A DNA stretch of 64,000 nucleotides from Paenibacillus oralis (GCF_003863965.1 NZ_RRCN01000001.1:5476304-5540303), one strand, 5' to 3'; shown: positions 16,579 through 25,691, counted from the first letter of the stretch. Translations and numbers: made by a program. Notes: generated by a model not told the origin, from the sequence alone.

Positions 16579-17550
16579 ATGAAGTCAAATCCAACTCTGG
16601 CGGCGGCAGGCCCGCGATTGAAAAAGGAAGTGCGCCGGCAGAAGAGAAAGCAACTGGTTCATGATTTGATCCGAGACAGGTGGATGTATCTGATGCTTCT
16701 GCCTGGTGTGCTGTATTTTCTCATTTTCAAATATGTTCCAATGTACGGGGTGACCATGGCTTTTCAGGATTACAAGCCTCATCTTGGTTTTTTCGGGAGT
16801 CCATGGGTCGGCTTTAAACATTTTGTCCGCTTCTTTAGCGAACCACAGTTTTGGATGCTGTTCCGCAACACGCTTATCCTGGCCCTGTATAATTTGATCT
16901 TTTTCTTTCCGCTGCCGATTATTTTATCGCTGATGTTGAATGAACTTCGCAGAGAACGCTTCAAACGCTTTGTCCAGACGCTGATCTATATTCCGCATTT
17001 TGTATCCTGGGTCGTCGTTGTTGGCATTTTTTATATTTTGTTTACAACAGAGAACGGCATTGTTAATGAACTCATCCATCAACTGACAGGCCAAAAAATC
17101 GCCTTCCTGCTTGAGGCGGATTGGTTCAGGACGATGATTGTGTCACAGAGCATTTGGAAGGAAGTGGGGTGGGGCACCGTCATTTTTCTCGCCGCTCTGG
17201 CAGGTGTGGACTTGCAGCAATATGAAGCCGCCCGCATCGATGGGGCTGGCCGCTGGCGCCAGCTGTGGCATATCACGCTTCCGGCCATCCGCAGCACGAT
17301 TATCATTCTGCTGATTCTGAGGCTAGGCAACTTCCTCGACTCGGGGTTCGAACAGATCTTCCTGATGATTACGCCAACGAACCGGGAAGTGGCCGAGGTG
17401 TTTGACACCTATGTATACACGAAAGGCATGACTCAAGCCCAGTATAGCTACAGCGCCGCCGTCGGATTGTTCAAATCCTTCGTTGGATTAGTGCTGGTGC
17501 TCGGCTCGAACTGGCTGGCCAAGAAATTCGGGGAAGAAGGCGTTTATTAG
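16579..17550 (+). CDS. Carbohydrate ABC transporter permease, LplB-like
   Basis: A 323-aa inner-membrane permease with six predicted helices, the first being MYLMLLPGVLYFLIFKYVPM. The EAA loop that contacts the ATPase reads YEAARIDGAGRWRQLWHITL near residue 215. GAGAAGGAGAGGAG precedes ATG 16579. It is the first gene of a permease-permease-binding protein set; no ATPase gene is present, as is usual for CUT1 systems that share a genome-encoded MsmX-type ATPase. Substrate is probably a plant-polysaccharide oligomer, judged from the pectate lyase remnant downstream. Confidence 0.92.
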   Translation: MKSNPTLAAAGPRLKKEVRRQKRKQLVHDLIRDRWMYLMLLPGVLYFLIFKYVPMYGVTMAFQDYKPHLGFFGSPWVGFKHFVRFFSEPQFWMLFRNTLILALYNLIFFFPLPIILSLMLNELRRERFKRFVQTLIYIPHFVSWVVVVGIFYILFTTENGIVNELIHQLTGQKIAFLLEADWFRTMIVSQSIWKEVGWGTVIFLAALAGVDLQQYEAARIDGAGRWRQLWHITLPAIRSTIIILLILRLGNFLDSGFEQIFLMITPTNREVAEVFDTYVYTKGMTQAQYSYSAAVGLFKSFVGLVLVLGSNWLAKKFGEEGVY

Positions 17551-17597
17551 CAGGGGAATGCTGATGTTTGAATCGGAAGATGAAGGAGGGAAAAAAT

Positions 17598-18470
17598 GTG
17601 CGTCAAGACAAAACGTGGGGCAATCGTCTGTTTGACATCATCAACTATTCGGTTCTATTTATCATTGCCATTGTGTGCGTGCTGCCATTTCTTTACGTTT
17701 TGGCGGTTTCCTTTGCCAGTCCGGCAGAAGTCGCCAGAGGGGGGCTGATCTTATGGCCCAAAGCATGGTCATTGGTATCTTATCAGTACATTTTCTCCTC
17801 GGATACGTTGCCGAGAAGCATGCTTGTATCGATATACATTACGGTGGCAGGGACGCTTATTAATCTGGCGTTTACTTCGCTTATGGCGTACCCGTTGTCC
17901 AAGGCCAATCTTCGGGGCAGGAATCCCATCCTGCTTGGCGTGTTGATTACCATGCTGTTCAGCGGGGGAATGATTCCAACCTACTTCGTTGTGAATGCGC
18001 TGAATCTGACCAATACGCTGTGGTCATTAATGATTCCGAATGCCATCAGTGCGTTCAACTTGATTGTGCTTAAAAACTTCTTCCAGCAAATCCCCGACGG
18101 GCTGGAGGATTCGGCCAAAATCGATGGCTGCAACGATCTGGGGGTTCTGCTTCGCATTGTCATTCCGTTGTCTTTGCCGGCTATGGCTACCTTCGGTTTG
18201 TTTTATGCGGTCGCGCATTGGAATACATTTTTCAATGCCATCTTGTATATCAATGATAATTCGAAATGGCCGATTCAGGTGCTGCTTAGAGAGATCGTTA
18301 TTCTGGCACAGAGCCGGGTGGGAGATACGAATTTCGATGAGATGAATGTGCAACCGTTGACCATCCGGATGGCGGTTATCGTCTTTGCCACCATACCTAT
18401 TTTGCTTGTCTATCCGTTTCTGCAAAAACACTTTACAAAAGGGGTTATGTTGGGTTCCGTGAAAGGCTGA
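17598..18470 (+). CDS. Carbohydrate ABC transporter permease, YtcP/LplC-like
   Basis: A 290-aa second permease of the CUT1 transporter with six predicted helices and an EAA loop near residue 175 (LEDSAKIDGCNDLGVLLRIV). The C-terminus FTKGVMLGSVKG is typical of the group. GTG 17598 sits eight bases after AAGGAGGG and is preferred to the TTG at 17568. It follows the first permease by about 50 bases and precedes the binding-protein gene by 40, forming one operon. Confidence 0.9.
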   Translation: MRQDKTWGNRLFDIINYSVLFIIAIVCVLPFLYVLAVSFASPAEVARGGLILWPKAWSLVSYQYIFSSDTLPRSMLVSIYITVAGTLINLAFTSLMAYPLSKANLRGRNPILLGVLITMLFSGGMIPTYFVVNALNLTNTLWSLMIPNAISAFNLIVLKNFFQQIPDGLEDSAKIDGCNDLGVLLRIVIPLSLPAMATFGLFYAVAHWNTFFNAILYINDNSKWPIQVLLREIVILAQSRVGDTNFDEMNVQPLTIRMAVIVFATIPILLVYPFLQKHFTKGVMLGSVKG

Positions 18471-18510
18471 TCATTTGGTTCAAATAAACAACGATTATGG
18501 AGGGGTAAAC

Positions 18511-19998
18511 ATGAAGAGGAAATGGATGAAGACCGCCCTGACGCTGTTGGCGGGGATGATGATCCTGACGGCTTGCGGAAGCAATACCGGAGGAGGCGCG
18601 GCGGAAGGTAATGGACCTTATCCGCTTTCGCTGGTGGTCAATCAGGTAGGGGAAATACCGGACCCGAACAATCCGATCGAAGAGAAAATCCGCGAATACA
18701 CCCATACGGATCTGCGCATTCAGTGGATTCCCTACTCCGCGTACGACGAGAAGATTAACGTCATGATCGCTTCCAACGAGCTTCCCAAACTGATTAAGCT
18801 GAATTATACGCCTACTACGATCAGCTCGCTTGAAGCCGATCTGTTCTGGGATATTACGGACAAACTGCAAAATTATCCGAACCTGGCCGCACAACCGCAG
18901 GCCTATTACGATAATATCAAAGTAAACGGCAAAGTTTACGGGATTCCGCTGTTCCGGGACATGGGCCGGGCGATCGTCAGCTATCGCCAGGACTGGCTGG
19001 ACGCTGCCGGACTCAAAGCGCCGGTGACGCTGGACGACTGGTATGAAATTATCCGGTACAGCACGGAAGAGGATCCTGACCAAAACGGCAAAAGGGATAC
19101 CTACGGGATGATGCTGGACAAAGCCTACAATCAGGGGACTGCATCGACACTGACCCGGCTGGCCGTATCCCAGGGTGCCCCCAACAAGTGGGGGATCGAT
19201 GAACAAGGAAATTTCTATCCGGAATTTGAATCCGCGCAGTTCTTTGAAGTGATGAAACTGTTCAGAAGATTGTATGAAAAACAATTGATCAATCAGGATT
19301 TCGCCGTTGTAGATTCCTCGGAGCTCAATAAGGTGTACGAAGCGGGCCGGGCAAATATCCGCATCTCCGGCGGTAACGGCCAATCTTTGCAAACGAAACT
19401 GGAAAAGGTAGATCCCAAAGCGGTTGTGAACGTATCGCCGCTGCAAGGCCCGGAAGGCAGACGGGTGCCGGGGGAAAGCGGAAATACCGGTTTTTTGGCA
19501 ATCCCCAAATCGACGGTTACTTCTGAAGAAGAGCTGGATAAAGTGCTGACATTCGTTGATAAGCTGCTCGATCCCGAGATGGTGAATCTGATCAACAAAG
19601 GGATTGAAGGCGTTCACTATAAAGTTGAAGGCGATTACACCGTGACCATTGACGCCGATAAAGATGTGCAGGAAGTCAAGCCTTACCGGGATACTTTGCC
19701 GCAGCGGGGCGATTTATACAACATGGAGAAGAAGCCCAAAGGCACGGCGCTATTCGACTTGAACAAAAAAATCGTATACGAGAATGAAAATTACATCGTT
19801 CCGAATCCGGCTCTGACTCTGAAGTCGGAAACTTACAATGAACGCGGCGGAGAATTGGAGCAGATCATTACCGATGCCCAAACCAAGTTTATTATGGGCC
19901 AGATTGACGAAGCCGGTTGGCAGGCTGCGGTGAAGAGATGGAGGGAGAGCGGCGGAGATCAGATCGCGAAGGAGTATAAAGAATCCTACGGGAAGTAA
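18511..19998 (+). CDS. Extracellular sugar-binding lipoprotein (ABC transporter)
   Basis: A 495-aa solute-binding protein with a lipoprotein signal: MKRKWMKTALTLLAGMM, then the lipobox LTAC near residue 21. It is the large binding-protein type found in Paenibacillus transporters with LplB/YtcP permeases. ATG 18511 follows TGGAGGGG; an upstream in-frame start at 18475 would spoil the signal peptide. It is secreted and tethered outside the membrane to capture oligosaccharides. Regulation is probably by the AraC protein upstream. Confidence 0.92.
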   Translation: MKRKWMKTALTLLAGMMILTACGSNTGGGAAEGNGPYPLSLVVNQVGEIPDPNNPIEEKIREYTHTDLRIQWIPYSAYDEKINVMIASNELPKLIKLNYTPTTISSLEADLFWDITDKLQNYPNLAAQPQAYYDNIKVNGKVYGIPLFRDMGRAIVSYRQDWLDAAGLKAPVTLDDWYEIIRYSTEEDPDQNGKRDTYGMMLDKAYNQGTASTLTRLAVSQGAPNKWGIDEQGNFYPEFESAQFFEVMKLFRRLYEKQLINQDFAVVDSSELNKVYEAGRANIRISGGNGQSLQTKLEKVDPKAVVNVSPLQGPEGRRVPGESGNTGFLAIPKSTVTSEEELDKVLTFVDKLLDPEMVNLINKGIEGVHYKVEGDYTVTIDADKDVQEVKPYRDTLPQRGDLYNMEKKPKGTALFDLNKKIVYENENYIVPNPALTLKSETYNERGGELEQIITDAQTKFIMGQIDEAGWQAAVKRWRESGGDQIAKEYKESYGK

Positions 19999-20109
19999 CA
20001 GTAGAACAACATGGCAATGTAATTGAATTTCCGGCCGGCTCAGGAAAGACATTCACCATCATTCAAAAATCCGCTATTCTGTAACCCAATTTGAAGAGGA
20101 GGTATGCAC

Positions 20110-21278
20110 TTGAAAACAACAAAATGGTTGAAACAACTGCTCATCGTTGCGCTGTTGTCCACCAGCTTTGCAAGCGGGGTACAGGCTGAAGTAACATCGG
20201 AATCCGCAGAACCGTCAAACGCTACCCGGCCCCCTGCATTCCCGGGTGCTGAAGGAGGCGGTAAATATACGACAGGCGGCCGGGGCGGCGATGTGTACGA
20301 AGTAACGACGCTGGCCGACTCGGGTCCGGGTTCACTTCGAGACGCTGTCAGTGAGAGCAATCGGACGGTTGTATTCAAGGTCGGCGGTGTGATCCGGCTG
20401 GAATCACCGCTTAAGATCATCGGGGATAATCTGACCATTGCCGGCCAAACGGCTCCGGGAGACGGGACAAAGCCGGTAAGGATATCACGATCGAAGCGGC
20501 CGCTTCCGATAAGGACGGTACTGTTTCAAAGGTGGAGTTTTATCTCAATGGTGAGAAAATGGGTGAAGATGACCGCAAGGCATACCGCTTCAGATGGAAA
20601 GATGCTGTGGACGGAACCCATTATTGGGTAGCGAAAGCAATCGATGATACAGGTACTTCTGCCTTCTCAACGAACGTGGTGGTTCACGTGAACACCAAAA
20701 CAAAAATCAAGCCATGGGATTCTGCTGACGTCGGCAGTCCAGGCATACCGGGGCACACTCAACTTGGTGAATCACCCGGCGAACTAACAGTCAAATCCGC
20801 TGGAGATATCGGCGGCACGAAGGACTCCTTTCATTTTGCCTATCAGAAACACACAGGAGACATGGAGATCATCGCCAAAGTTGAAAGCATTACTCCTACG
20901 AATGAAGGAGCGGAAGCGGGCGTAATGTTTCGTGAAAGCCTGACTGAAGACGCCCCATTTGTCTCGCTTGTCGTTCCGTATATTCGGACGGGCAAAAGAG
21001 GCGTCACGCTTAGCCGTGCTGCCGAGGGAGGAGAGGTTTCTGTCATTCAACCGGAAGAGGAGTTCCAACTGCCCTATTGGATCAAGCTTGTCCGTGAAGG
21101 GGATCAATTCACCTCGATGATCTCAGCAGACGGAAGCACCTGGACGACGGTAGGGATAGTCAACGTTGATCTGCCCGAAAGAGTGTACGTCGGCCTGGTG
21201 GCTGATGCGGCCGAAGTGAACAATGCAACGGAAAAATATAATACGTCCGTGTTTTCTAACGTACAATTTTTAAAATAA
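20110..21278 (+). pseudogene. Pectate lyase-like gene with catalytic core deleted
   Basis: The first 120 residues have a signal peptide ([20 protein letters not shown]) and the N-terminal pectate lyase signature [31 protein letters not shown] and [12 protein letters not shown]. At about 20470 the frame jumps: the next frame continues with an Ig-like segment ([20 protein letters not shown]) and a C-terminal DUF1349-like sheet domain ending NTSVFSNVQFLK. The parallel beta-helix with the active site, normally several hundred residues, is absent and the two parts are out of frame. TTG 20110 with AGAGGAGG seven bases upstream is the likely original start. The gene probably once released pectin fragments for the transporter upstream. 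Confidence 0.82.
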
Positions 21279-21291
21279 CGGTATCGTCAAG

Positions 21292-21334
21292 CCGGCATGG
21301 GCTAAGGAATTCCTCTAGTCCGTGCCGGTTTTTT
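21292..21334 (+). terminator. Terminator after pectate lyase remnant
   Basis: CCGGCATGG pairs with CCGTGCCGG, extended by AGGAATTCCT at the loop, and is followed by TTTTTT. Confidence 0.85.
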
Positions 21335-21397
21335 GGAATTTTTTGCTGTTTTTTTGAAAATGTAATACTATAAAGAGACCGTATAAAACAGAAAGGG

Positions 21398-21700
21398 ATG
21401 GAAAAGGTGATTATTATTCATGCCGGGTTTCAAGTAGACCCAATGAAGGAAGCAAGTTTTTTGGAGGAGATTGCGCCACTTGTACAAGCCTCGAGAAATG
21501 AAGCTGGTAATATATCGTACCGGCTGTATAAAGATACGGAAAAGGAACATGCGTTTACGATGGTTGAAGTTTGGGAAGATTCGGCCGCAGTGGCTTCCCA
21601 TAATTCCAGTGAACATTTCACCTCATTCGTGGCCAAGGCGGGTCAGTTTTTAACCGAACCGTTGGATATAAAAACTTATAGCGGACAACCCTTAAAGTGA
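21398..21700 (+). CDS. Antibiotic biosynthesis monooxygenase-family protein (YgiN-like)
   Basis: A 100-aa single-domain ABM-fold protein. It shows the typical strand VIIIHAGFQVDP, EAGNISYRLYKDTE, and MVEVWEDSAAVASHNSSEHF with the conserved VxxWxxxxxxxxHxxxxHF pattern. Such proteins act as quinol monooxygenases or small-molecule oxygenases and usually dimerise. The start ATG 21398 follows AAAGGG. It stands alone between a terminator and the Lsa-type leader. Substrate is unknown. Confidence 0.88.
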   Translation: MEKVIIIHAGFQVDPMKEASFLEEIAPLVQASRNEAGNISYRLYKDTEKEHAFTMVEVWEDSAAVASHNSSEHFTSFVAKAGQFLTEPLDIKTYSGQPLK

Positions 21701-21737
21701 TCAAGCAAGGCCTGTTGGCCATCCTGGCGTTGAATGG

Positions 21738-21766
21738 TTGAATTTTAAAAACGGGTATGTTAAAAT
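21738..21766 (+). promoter_or_regulatory. Promoter of the ABC-F resistance leader
   Basis: TTGAAT and TAAAAT are separated by exactly 17 bases. Transcription would begin near 21773, giving a leader of about 240 bases before the coding sequence, as is usual for attenuator-controlled antibiotic resistance genes. Confidence 0.6.
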
Positions 21767-21801
21767 ACACATAATTTAAAGGACAGGAGCTGAAGAGGAT
21801 A

Positions 21802-21819
21802 ATGGATTTTTCTTGCTAA
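21802..21819 (+). CDS. Five-residue leader peptide of ABC-F attenuator
   Basis: ATG GAT TTT TCT TGC TAA encodes MDFSC, with GAAGAGGAT six bases upstream. It lies at the 5' end of the leader of the Lsa-like gene. Tiny upstream ORFs of this kind let drug-stalled ribosomes change the leader RNA fold. Translation is inferred from the ribosome site and position. Confidence 0.55.
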   Translation: MDFSC

Positions 21820-21837
21820 GAATCATAAAACAACAAA

Positions 21838-21995
21838 GCGAAATCATTTCGCCTGTTTTATTTTTCCTATGCAAGAAAGTTGCTTATCCTTTTCGCTCAA
21901 ACGGAATATCCTGATCTGACGTCCGAGGTGGGCGCGGATTTGCTGTATTTATTTGAGCTGCGGAAAGTAACTTTCTTGCGGCTCAAATTTTTTTT
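21838..21995 (+). promoter_or_regulatory. Antibiotic-responsive transcription attenuator
   Basis: A first hairpin GCGAAA/TTTCGC (21838-21852) is followed by a T-rich run. The main terminator pairs TTGAGC (21953-21958) with GCTCAA (21981-21986) and GAAAG with CTTTC, followed by eight T. GCAAGAAAGTT (21871-21881) is perfectly complementary over 11 bases to AACTTTCTTGC (21969-21979), so it can act as antiterminator by capturing the 3' strand. This is the arrangement of drug-induced ABC-F leaders. Confidence 0.75.
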
Positions 21996-22011
21996 GCAGG
22001 AGGATCATTTC

Positions 22012-23490
22012 ATGTCATTAATTAAAGTGACGAATCTGACTTTTGCCTATGATGGCAGTTACGATAACATTTTTGAAGACGTCAGCTTTCAAATCGATAC
22101 CGATTGGAAACTTGGATTTACGGGGAGGAACGGCAGGGGCAAAACGACGTTTATGAACCTGCTTCAGGGTAAATACGAATACAGCGGTCATATTTCTGCT
22201 GATGTCGGTTTTGAGTATTTCCCTTTCCATATCAACCACCCGGAATATCTTACCCTGGATGTCGTCCGCGAAATATTTCCGGACTATGTCAACTGGGAAC
22301 TTATGCGCGAGCTGAACTTGCTGAAGGTGTCAGAAGATGTGTTGTACCGGCCGTTTGAATCCTTGTCGAACGGTGAGCAGACAAAGGTGATGCTTGCGGC
22401 ATTATTCTTGAAGGAAAACCGCTTTCTGCTCATCGACGAACCGACCAACCATCTGGACATGAAAGGGCGAAGGCTCGTGAGTGATTATTTGGCGGGCAAA
22501 AGCGGTTTTATTCTGGTCTCGCACGACCGGGCGTTTTTGGACAATTGCGTAGATCATATCCTGTCCATCAATAGGACGAATATCGAAATTCAGAAGGGCA
22601 ATTTTTCCGATTGGTTGGAAAACAAACAGCTGCAGGATAATTATGAGCTTGCCGAAAACGATAAGCTAAAAAAAGATATCAAACGCTTGTCGGAAGCGGC
22701 GAAACGGACAAACAACTGGTCGCACGAAGTGGAAAAAACGAAAAACGGTACGAGAAACTCCGGGTCCAAGGTGGATAAAGGATATATCGGCCACAAAGCC
22801 GCCAAGATGATGAAGCGCTCCAAATCGATGGAACAACGGCAGCAATCCGCCATTGAAGAAAAGTCCAAGCTGCTGAAAAACATTGAAACGTCGGAGAGTT
22901 TAAAGATCACGCAGCTCGCCTTTCATAACTCCCGGCTGGCCCAGCTTGAGCATGTTTCGATTTTTTACGGGGAGAAGACGGTTTGCGAGGATATCAGCTT
23001 TACGATCGAGCAGGGGGAGCGGATTGCGCTTTCCGGGAAAAACGGGTCCGGCAAATCCAGCATCATGAAACTCATTTGCGGCGAGGATATCAGCTACACG
23101 GGAACGGTTAGAGTAGGAAGTAAACTTAAAATATCTTATGTCAACCAAGATACTTCCCACCTCCAAGGCAACTTAACGGACTATGCCCGGGGCGAAGGAA
23201 TTGATGAAAGCCTGTTTAAGGCGATTTTAAGAAAGCTGGATTTTTCCCGAATTCAGTTCGAAAAGGACATGGCGGCATTTAGCGGCGGTCAAAAAAAGAA
23301 AGTGCTGATCGCGAAAAGTCTCTGCGAGCAGGCCCATCTCCTGGTCTGGGACGAACCGCTGAATTTCATCGACGTCATTTCGCGGATGCAAATCGAAGAA
23401 CTGCTGCTGCAATACGCGCCGACCATACTTTTCGTAGAGCATGACCGCGAATTTTGCGATCATATTGCCACCAAGGTTGTCGAACTATAG
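22012..23490 (+). CDS. ABC-F ribosomal protection protein, Lsa-type
   Basis: A 492-aa cytoplasmic ABC-F ATPase with two nucleotide-binding domains and no membrane segments. Walker A motifs are GRNGRGKTT near residue 38 and GKNGSGKSS near 343; signatures are LSNGEQ and FSGGQ; Walker B regions are LLIDEPTNHLD and LVWDEPLNFID. A basic linker at about 215-300 corresponds to the antibiotic-resistance domain. The opening MSLIKVTNLTFAYDGSYDNI matches the Lsa family as I remember it (lincosamide, pleuromutilin and streptogramin A resistance). ATG 22012 has GCAGGAGGATC before it; the longer upstream frame is leader RNA. The attenuator upstream indicates drug induction. Confidence 0.9.
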   Translation: MSLIKVTNLTFAYDGSYDNIFEDVSFQIDTDWKLGFTGRNGRGKTTFMNLLQGKYEYSGHISADVGFEYFPFHINHPEYLTLDVVREIFPDYVNWELMRELNLLKVSEDVLYRPFESLSNGEQTKVMLAALFLKENRFLLIDEPTNHLDMKGRRLVSDYLAGKSGFILVSHDRAFLDNCVDHILSINRTNIEIQKGNFSDWLENKQLQDNYELAENDKLKKDIKRLSEAAKRTNNWSHEVEKTKNGTRNSGSKVDKGYIGHKAAKMMKRSKSMEQRQQSAIEEKSKLLKNIETSESLKITQLAFHNSRLAQLEHVSIFYGEKTVCEDISFTIEQGERIALSGKNGSGKSSIMKLICGEDISYTGTVRVGSKLKISYVNQDTSHLQGNLTDYARGEGIDESLFKAILRKLDFSRIQFEKDMAAFSGGQKKKVLIAKSLCEQAHLLVWDEPLNFIDVISRMQIEELLLQYAPTILFVEHDREFCDHIATKVVEL

Positions 23491-23512
23491 CGTTGATTGG
23501 GTAAATGACGAT

Positions 23513-23553
23513 TTAAGATTACATTAAGGTTGCATAGAAACCGGATTAAGATT
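23513..23553. promoter_or_regulatory. Phased TTAAGRTT direct repeats, probable response-regulator operator
   Basis: TTAAGATT, TTAAGGTT and TTAAGATT start at 23513, 23524 and 23546, spacings of 11 and 22 bases, placing them on one helix face. OmpR-family regulators bind direct repeats of this spacing. The site lies 50-90 bases before the serine hydrolase gene, and an OmpR-type regulator is encoded at 25692. Confidence 0.55.
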
Positions 23554-23603
23554 GCCCGGTTACCCTTGTAATGTACTTAAATAGCGAGGGGAGAGATTAG
23601 TCA

Positions 23604-25619
23604 ATGAACATGTGGCGAGCGTTCCGCACCAAAGCGGCCGTTGCCTTGGGGATCGTGATGATCACGGGCGCTATCGGAGGCGGCGGCAATAGCGTATTGT
23701 ACAATACCGCTTCCGCAGCGGCGGAGGGACCAAGCGATCCCGAAGAAGTGGGGCGGTTTTTCGATGAATTTTTCGCAGATCCTGAAATTTCCAAAAATAT
23801 GGCCGGGGCTGTGGTCATGGTCGTGAAGGGCGATCAAGTCCTGGCCCAAAAAGGGTACGGATACGCGGATACGGCGAAGAAGCTGCCCGTGGATCCGGAG
23901 CGTACCGTATTTCGGATCGCTTCGGTTTCAAAGGTGATTACCGCTACGGCGGTAATGCAGCTGGCGGATCAAGGGAAAATCGACTTGAACGAGGACATAA
24001 CGCCCTATTTGGGCGGCGTCCGCATCCCCAATAAAACGAACACGCCGCTGACGATGAAAAGCTTATTAACGAACAGCACCGGGTTCGACTACGGAGATAC
24101 TTCCGAGCTAACATCGCCGGATTTGAAGCGGGAGGTTTCTTTAAAGTCTTTCATTAAAGCTAATGTCCCAACCGTCGTCAAAGAGCCCGGCAAATACTAT
24201 CGTTATGACAACCTCGGTTTTACGCTGCAGGGATATGCCGTTGAGCAGGTAGCGGGCCAGCCTTTTGAAGAATACGTCCGGGAGCATATCTTTGAACCGC
24301 TTGGGATGACAAGCAGCGGCTTTCGTTTTACGCCGCAAATCAACGAGCAGTTAGCTGTACCCTACGATGTGACAGGCAAACCTATTCCGCAATATGCCAC
24401 CGTTCCGACCGTGCTTCCCGCCGGCGGCATGTTTTCAACCGGCTCCGATATGGCGAAATTCATGATGGCGCATCTGAACGGCGGCAAGCTGGGGGATGCC
24501 AAGATTTTGGATACGGCGTCGGCCGCGGAAATGCATCGTCCGCAGCTTGCTATCCATGCGAAGCTGCCGAACATGGCGTACGGGTTCGAATATTCCAACC
24601 GCCAAATCTATAACGGGCGTTATGTGGTGGAAAAAGGCGGGGATATGGACGGATACCATAGTGGAATGTGGCTGCTGCCGGAGGAAAACGTCGGCGTATA
24701 CGTCAACGTGAACAAGGATTTTGACTTCCGGATTCCGTTGTTTGAAGCCTTTATGGATCATTATTATCCGGAAAAAACCGCTGCCGGAGAGCAGCCGATC
24801 ACCACCGATCAGCAGTCCTTGAAGCAATTCGAAGGTGTGTATAGCGACCTGCGGAACCGGATGTGGACGACCCGCATTCGCGCCGAAAGCGGCCTGCTGA
24901 TCGCAACCGATCCGCTGGGCGAACACCGGCTTCGCGCGATCGAGCCGCTGCTGTTTGAAGACGAAAACGGCGTGAAAGCCGCGTTTAAGCTGAATGACGA
25001 CAACACGGTGCGGGCTTTATATTACGATCAAAAATCGGACAGCTGGTCGCAAAAAATGCCCGAACCCCGGAAGTATCCGGATATTGGCCCGGACCACCCT
25101 TATGCCGCATATATCAGCCACCTGCGCCAGCTTGATATTATCGGCCGGGAAAGCGGAGAGGCGGCATTCCGGCCCGAAGAACAGATAACCAGAGGCGAGT
25201 TCATCGGCTGGTTCATCCGCTGGACGGGGATTGCTCCGTCAAGGCAAAATCCGGTATTCGCGGATATCGAAGGCAGCCCCTATGCCCAAGAAATTCAAGC
25301 CGCTTATGAATTCGGCATCATCAAGGGGACGGGCGATGGCAAATTCCATCCGTCCAAACCGATCACCCGGGAAGAGGCGGCTAACCTGGTTTGGAATATG
25401 GCTGCCGCTTACCTGCATGCGGCTCCCATGGAGGCGAAGGTAAGCGGGACGACCAGTCCGTGGGCGCTTGAAGGAGTTCGTTATGTCGTGGCGAAAGGAT
25501 TATATGGGCCGGAGATCGCAGGATCGCCAGGCAGCGGACTCGACTACCGGTCGCAGGAGCCGATGCTCCGGCAAGAAGCGGCCGCGCTATTGTCGAAGTT
25601 CGCGGATAACTTATACTAG
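23604..25619 (+). CDS. Secreted serine hydrolase (beta-lactamase/PBP fold) with SLH domains
   Basis: A 671-aa exported protein. A signal peptide covers about residues 1-40 (cleavage likely after NTASAAA). The class C beta-lactamase/DD-peptidase fold follows: SVSK at 107-110 with the nucleophile serine, YDN at 201-203 as the second motif, and a YHSG region near 350. Two S-layer-homology modules (about 495-550 and 555-610, containing FADIEGSPYAQEI and GTGDGKFHPSKPITREEAA), with a third partial one at the end, anchor it to the cell wall polymer. Likely roles are D-amino-acid peptide or ester hydrolysis at the surface; true beta-lactamase activity is unlikely but not excluded. GAGGGGAGAG lies eight bases before ATG 23604. 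Confidence 0.88.
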   Translation: MNMWRAFRTKAAVALGIVMITGAIGGGGNSVLYNTASAAAEGPSDPEEVGRFFDEFFADPEISKNMAGAVVMVVKGDQVLAQKGYGYADTAKKLPVDPERTVFRIASVSKVITATAVMQLADQGKIDLNEDITPYLGGVRIPNKTNTPLTMKSLLTNSTGFDYGDTSELTSPDLKREVSLKSFIKANVPTVVKEPGKYYRYDNLGFTLQGYAVEQVAGQPFEEYVREHIFEPLGMTSSGFRFTPQINEQLAVPYDVTGKPIPQYATVPTVLPAGGMFSTGSDMAKFMMAHLNGGKLGDAKILDTASAAEMHRPQLAIHAKLPNMAYGFEYSNRQIYNGRYVVEKGGDMDGYHSGMWLLPEENVGVYVNVNKDFDFRIPLFEAFMDHYYPEKTAAGEQPITTDQQSLKQFEGVYSDLRNRMWTTRIRAESGLLIATDPLGEHRLRAIEPLLFEDENGVKAAFKLNDDNTVRALYYDQKSDSWSQKMPEPRKYPDIGPDHPYAAYISHLRQLDIIGRESGEAAFRPEEQITRGEFIGWFIRWTGIAPSRQNPVFADIEGSPYAQEIQAAYEFGIIKGTGDGKFHPSKPITREEAANLVWNMAAAYLHAAPMEAKVSGTTSPWALEGVRYVVAKGLYGPEIAGSPGSGLDYRSQEPMLRQEAAALLSKFADNLY

Positions 25620-25635
25620 GATAGGATAATCAAGT

Positions 25636-25673
25636 CCCTTTTGTTTGCAGAGCCGCCTCTGTGAACAAAAGGG
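25636..25673 (+). terminator. Hairpin between hydrolase and two-component system
   Basis: CCCTTTTGTT pairs with AACAAAAGGG, with an inner CAGAG/CTCTG stem. No T-run follows, so it may stabilise or weakly terminate the hydrolase transcript rather than stop it fully. Confidence 0.5.
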
Positions 25674-25691
25674 CACATTTACGTTTACGGG

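Noticed and set aside
18445-19617. Minus-strand open frame of 390 codons
   Set aside because: It is a mirror of the sugar-binding lipoprotein gene, with no ribosome site and no recognisable protein.
21880-22011. Upstream extension of the Lsa-like ABC-F protein
   Set aside because: The 44 extra residues are encoded by the attenuator, and the AGGAGG plus ATG at 22012 gives the family's normal N-terminus.
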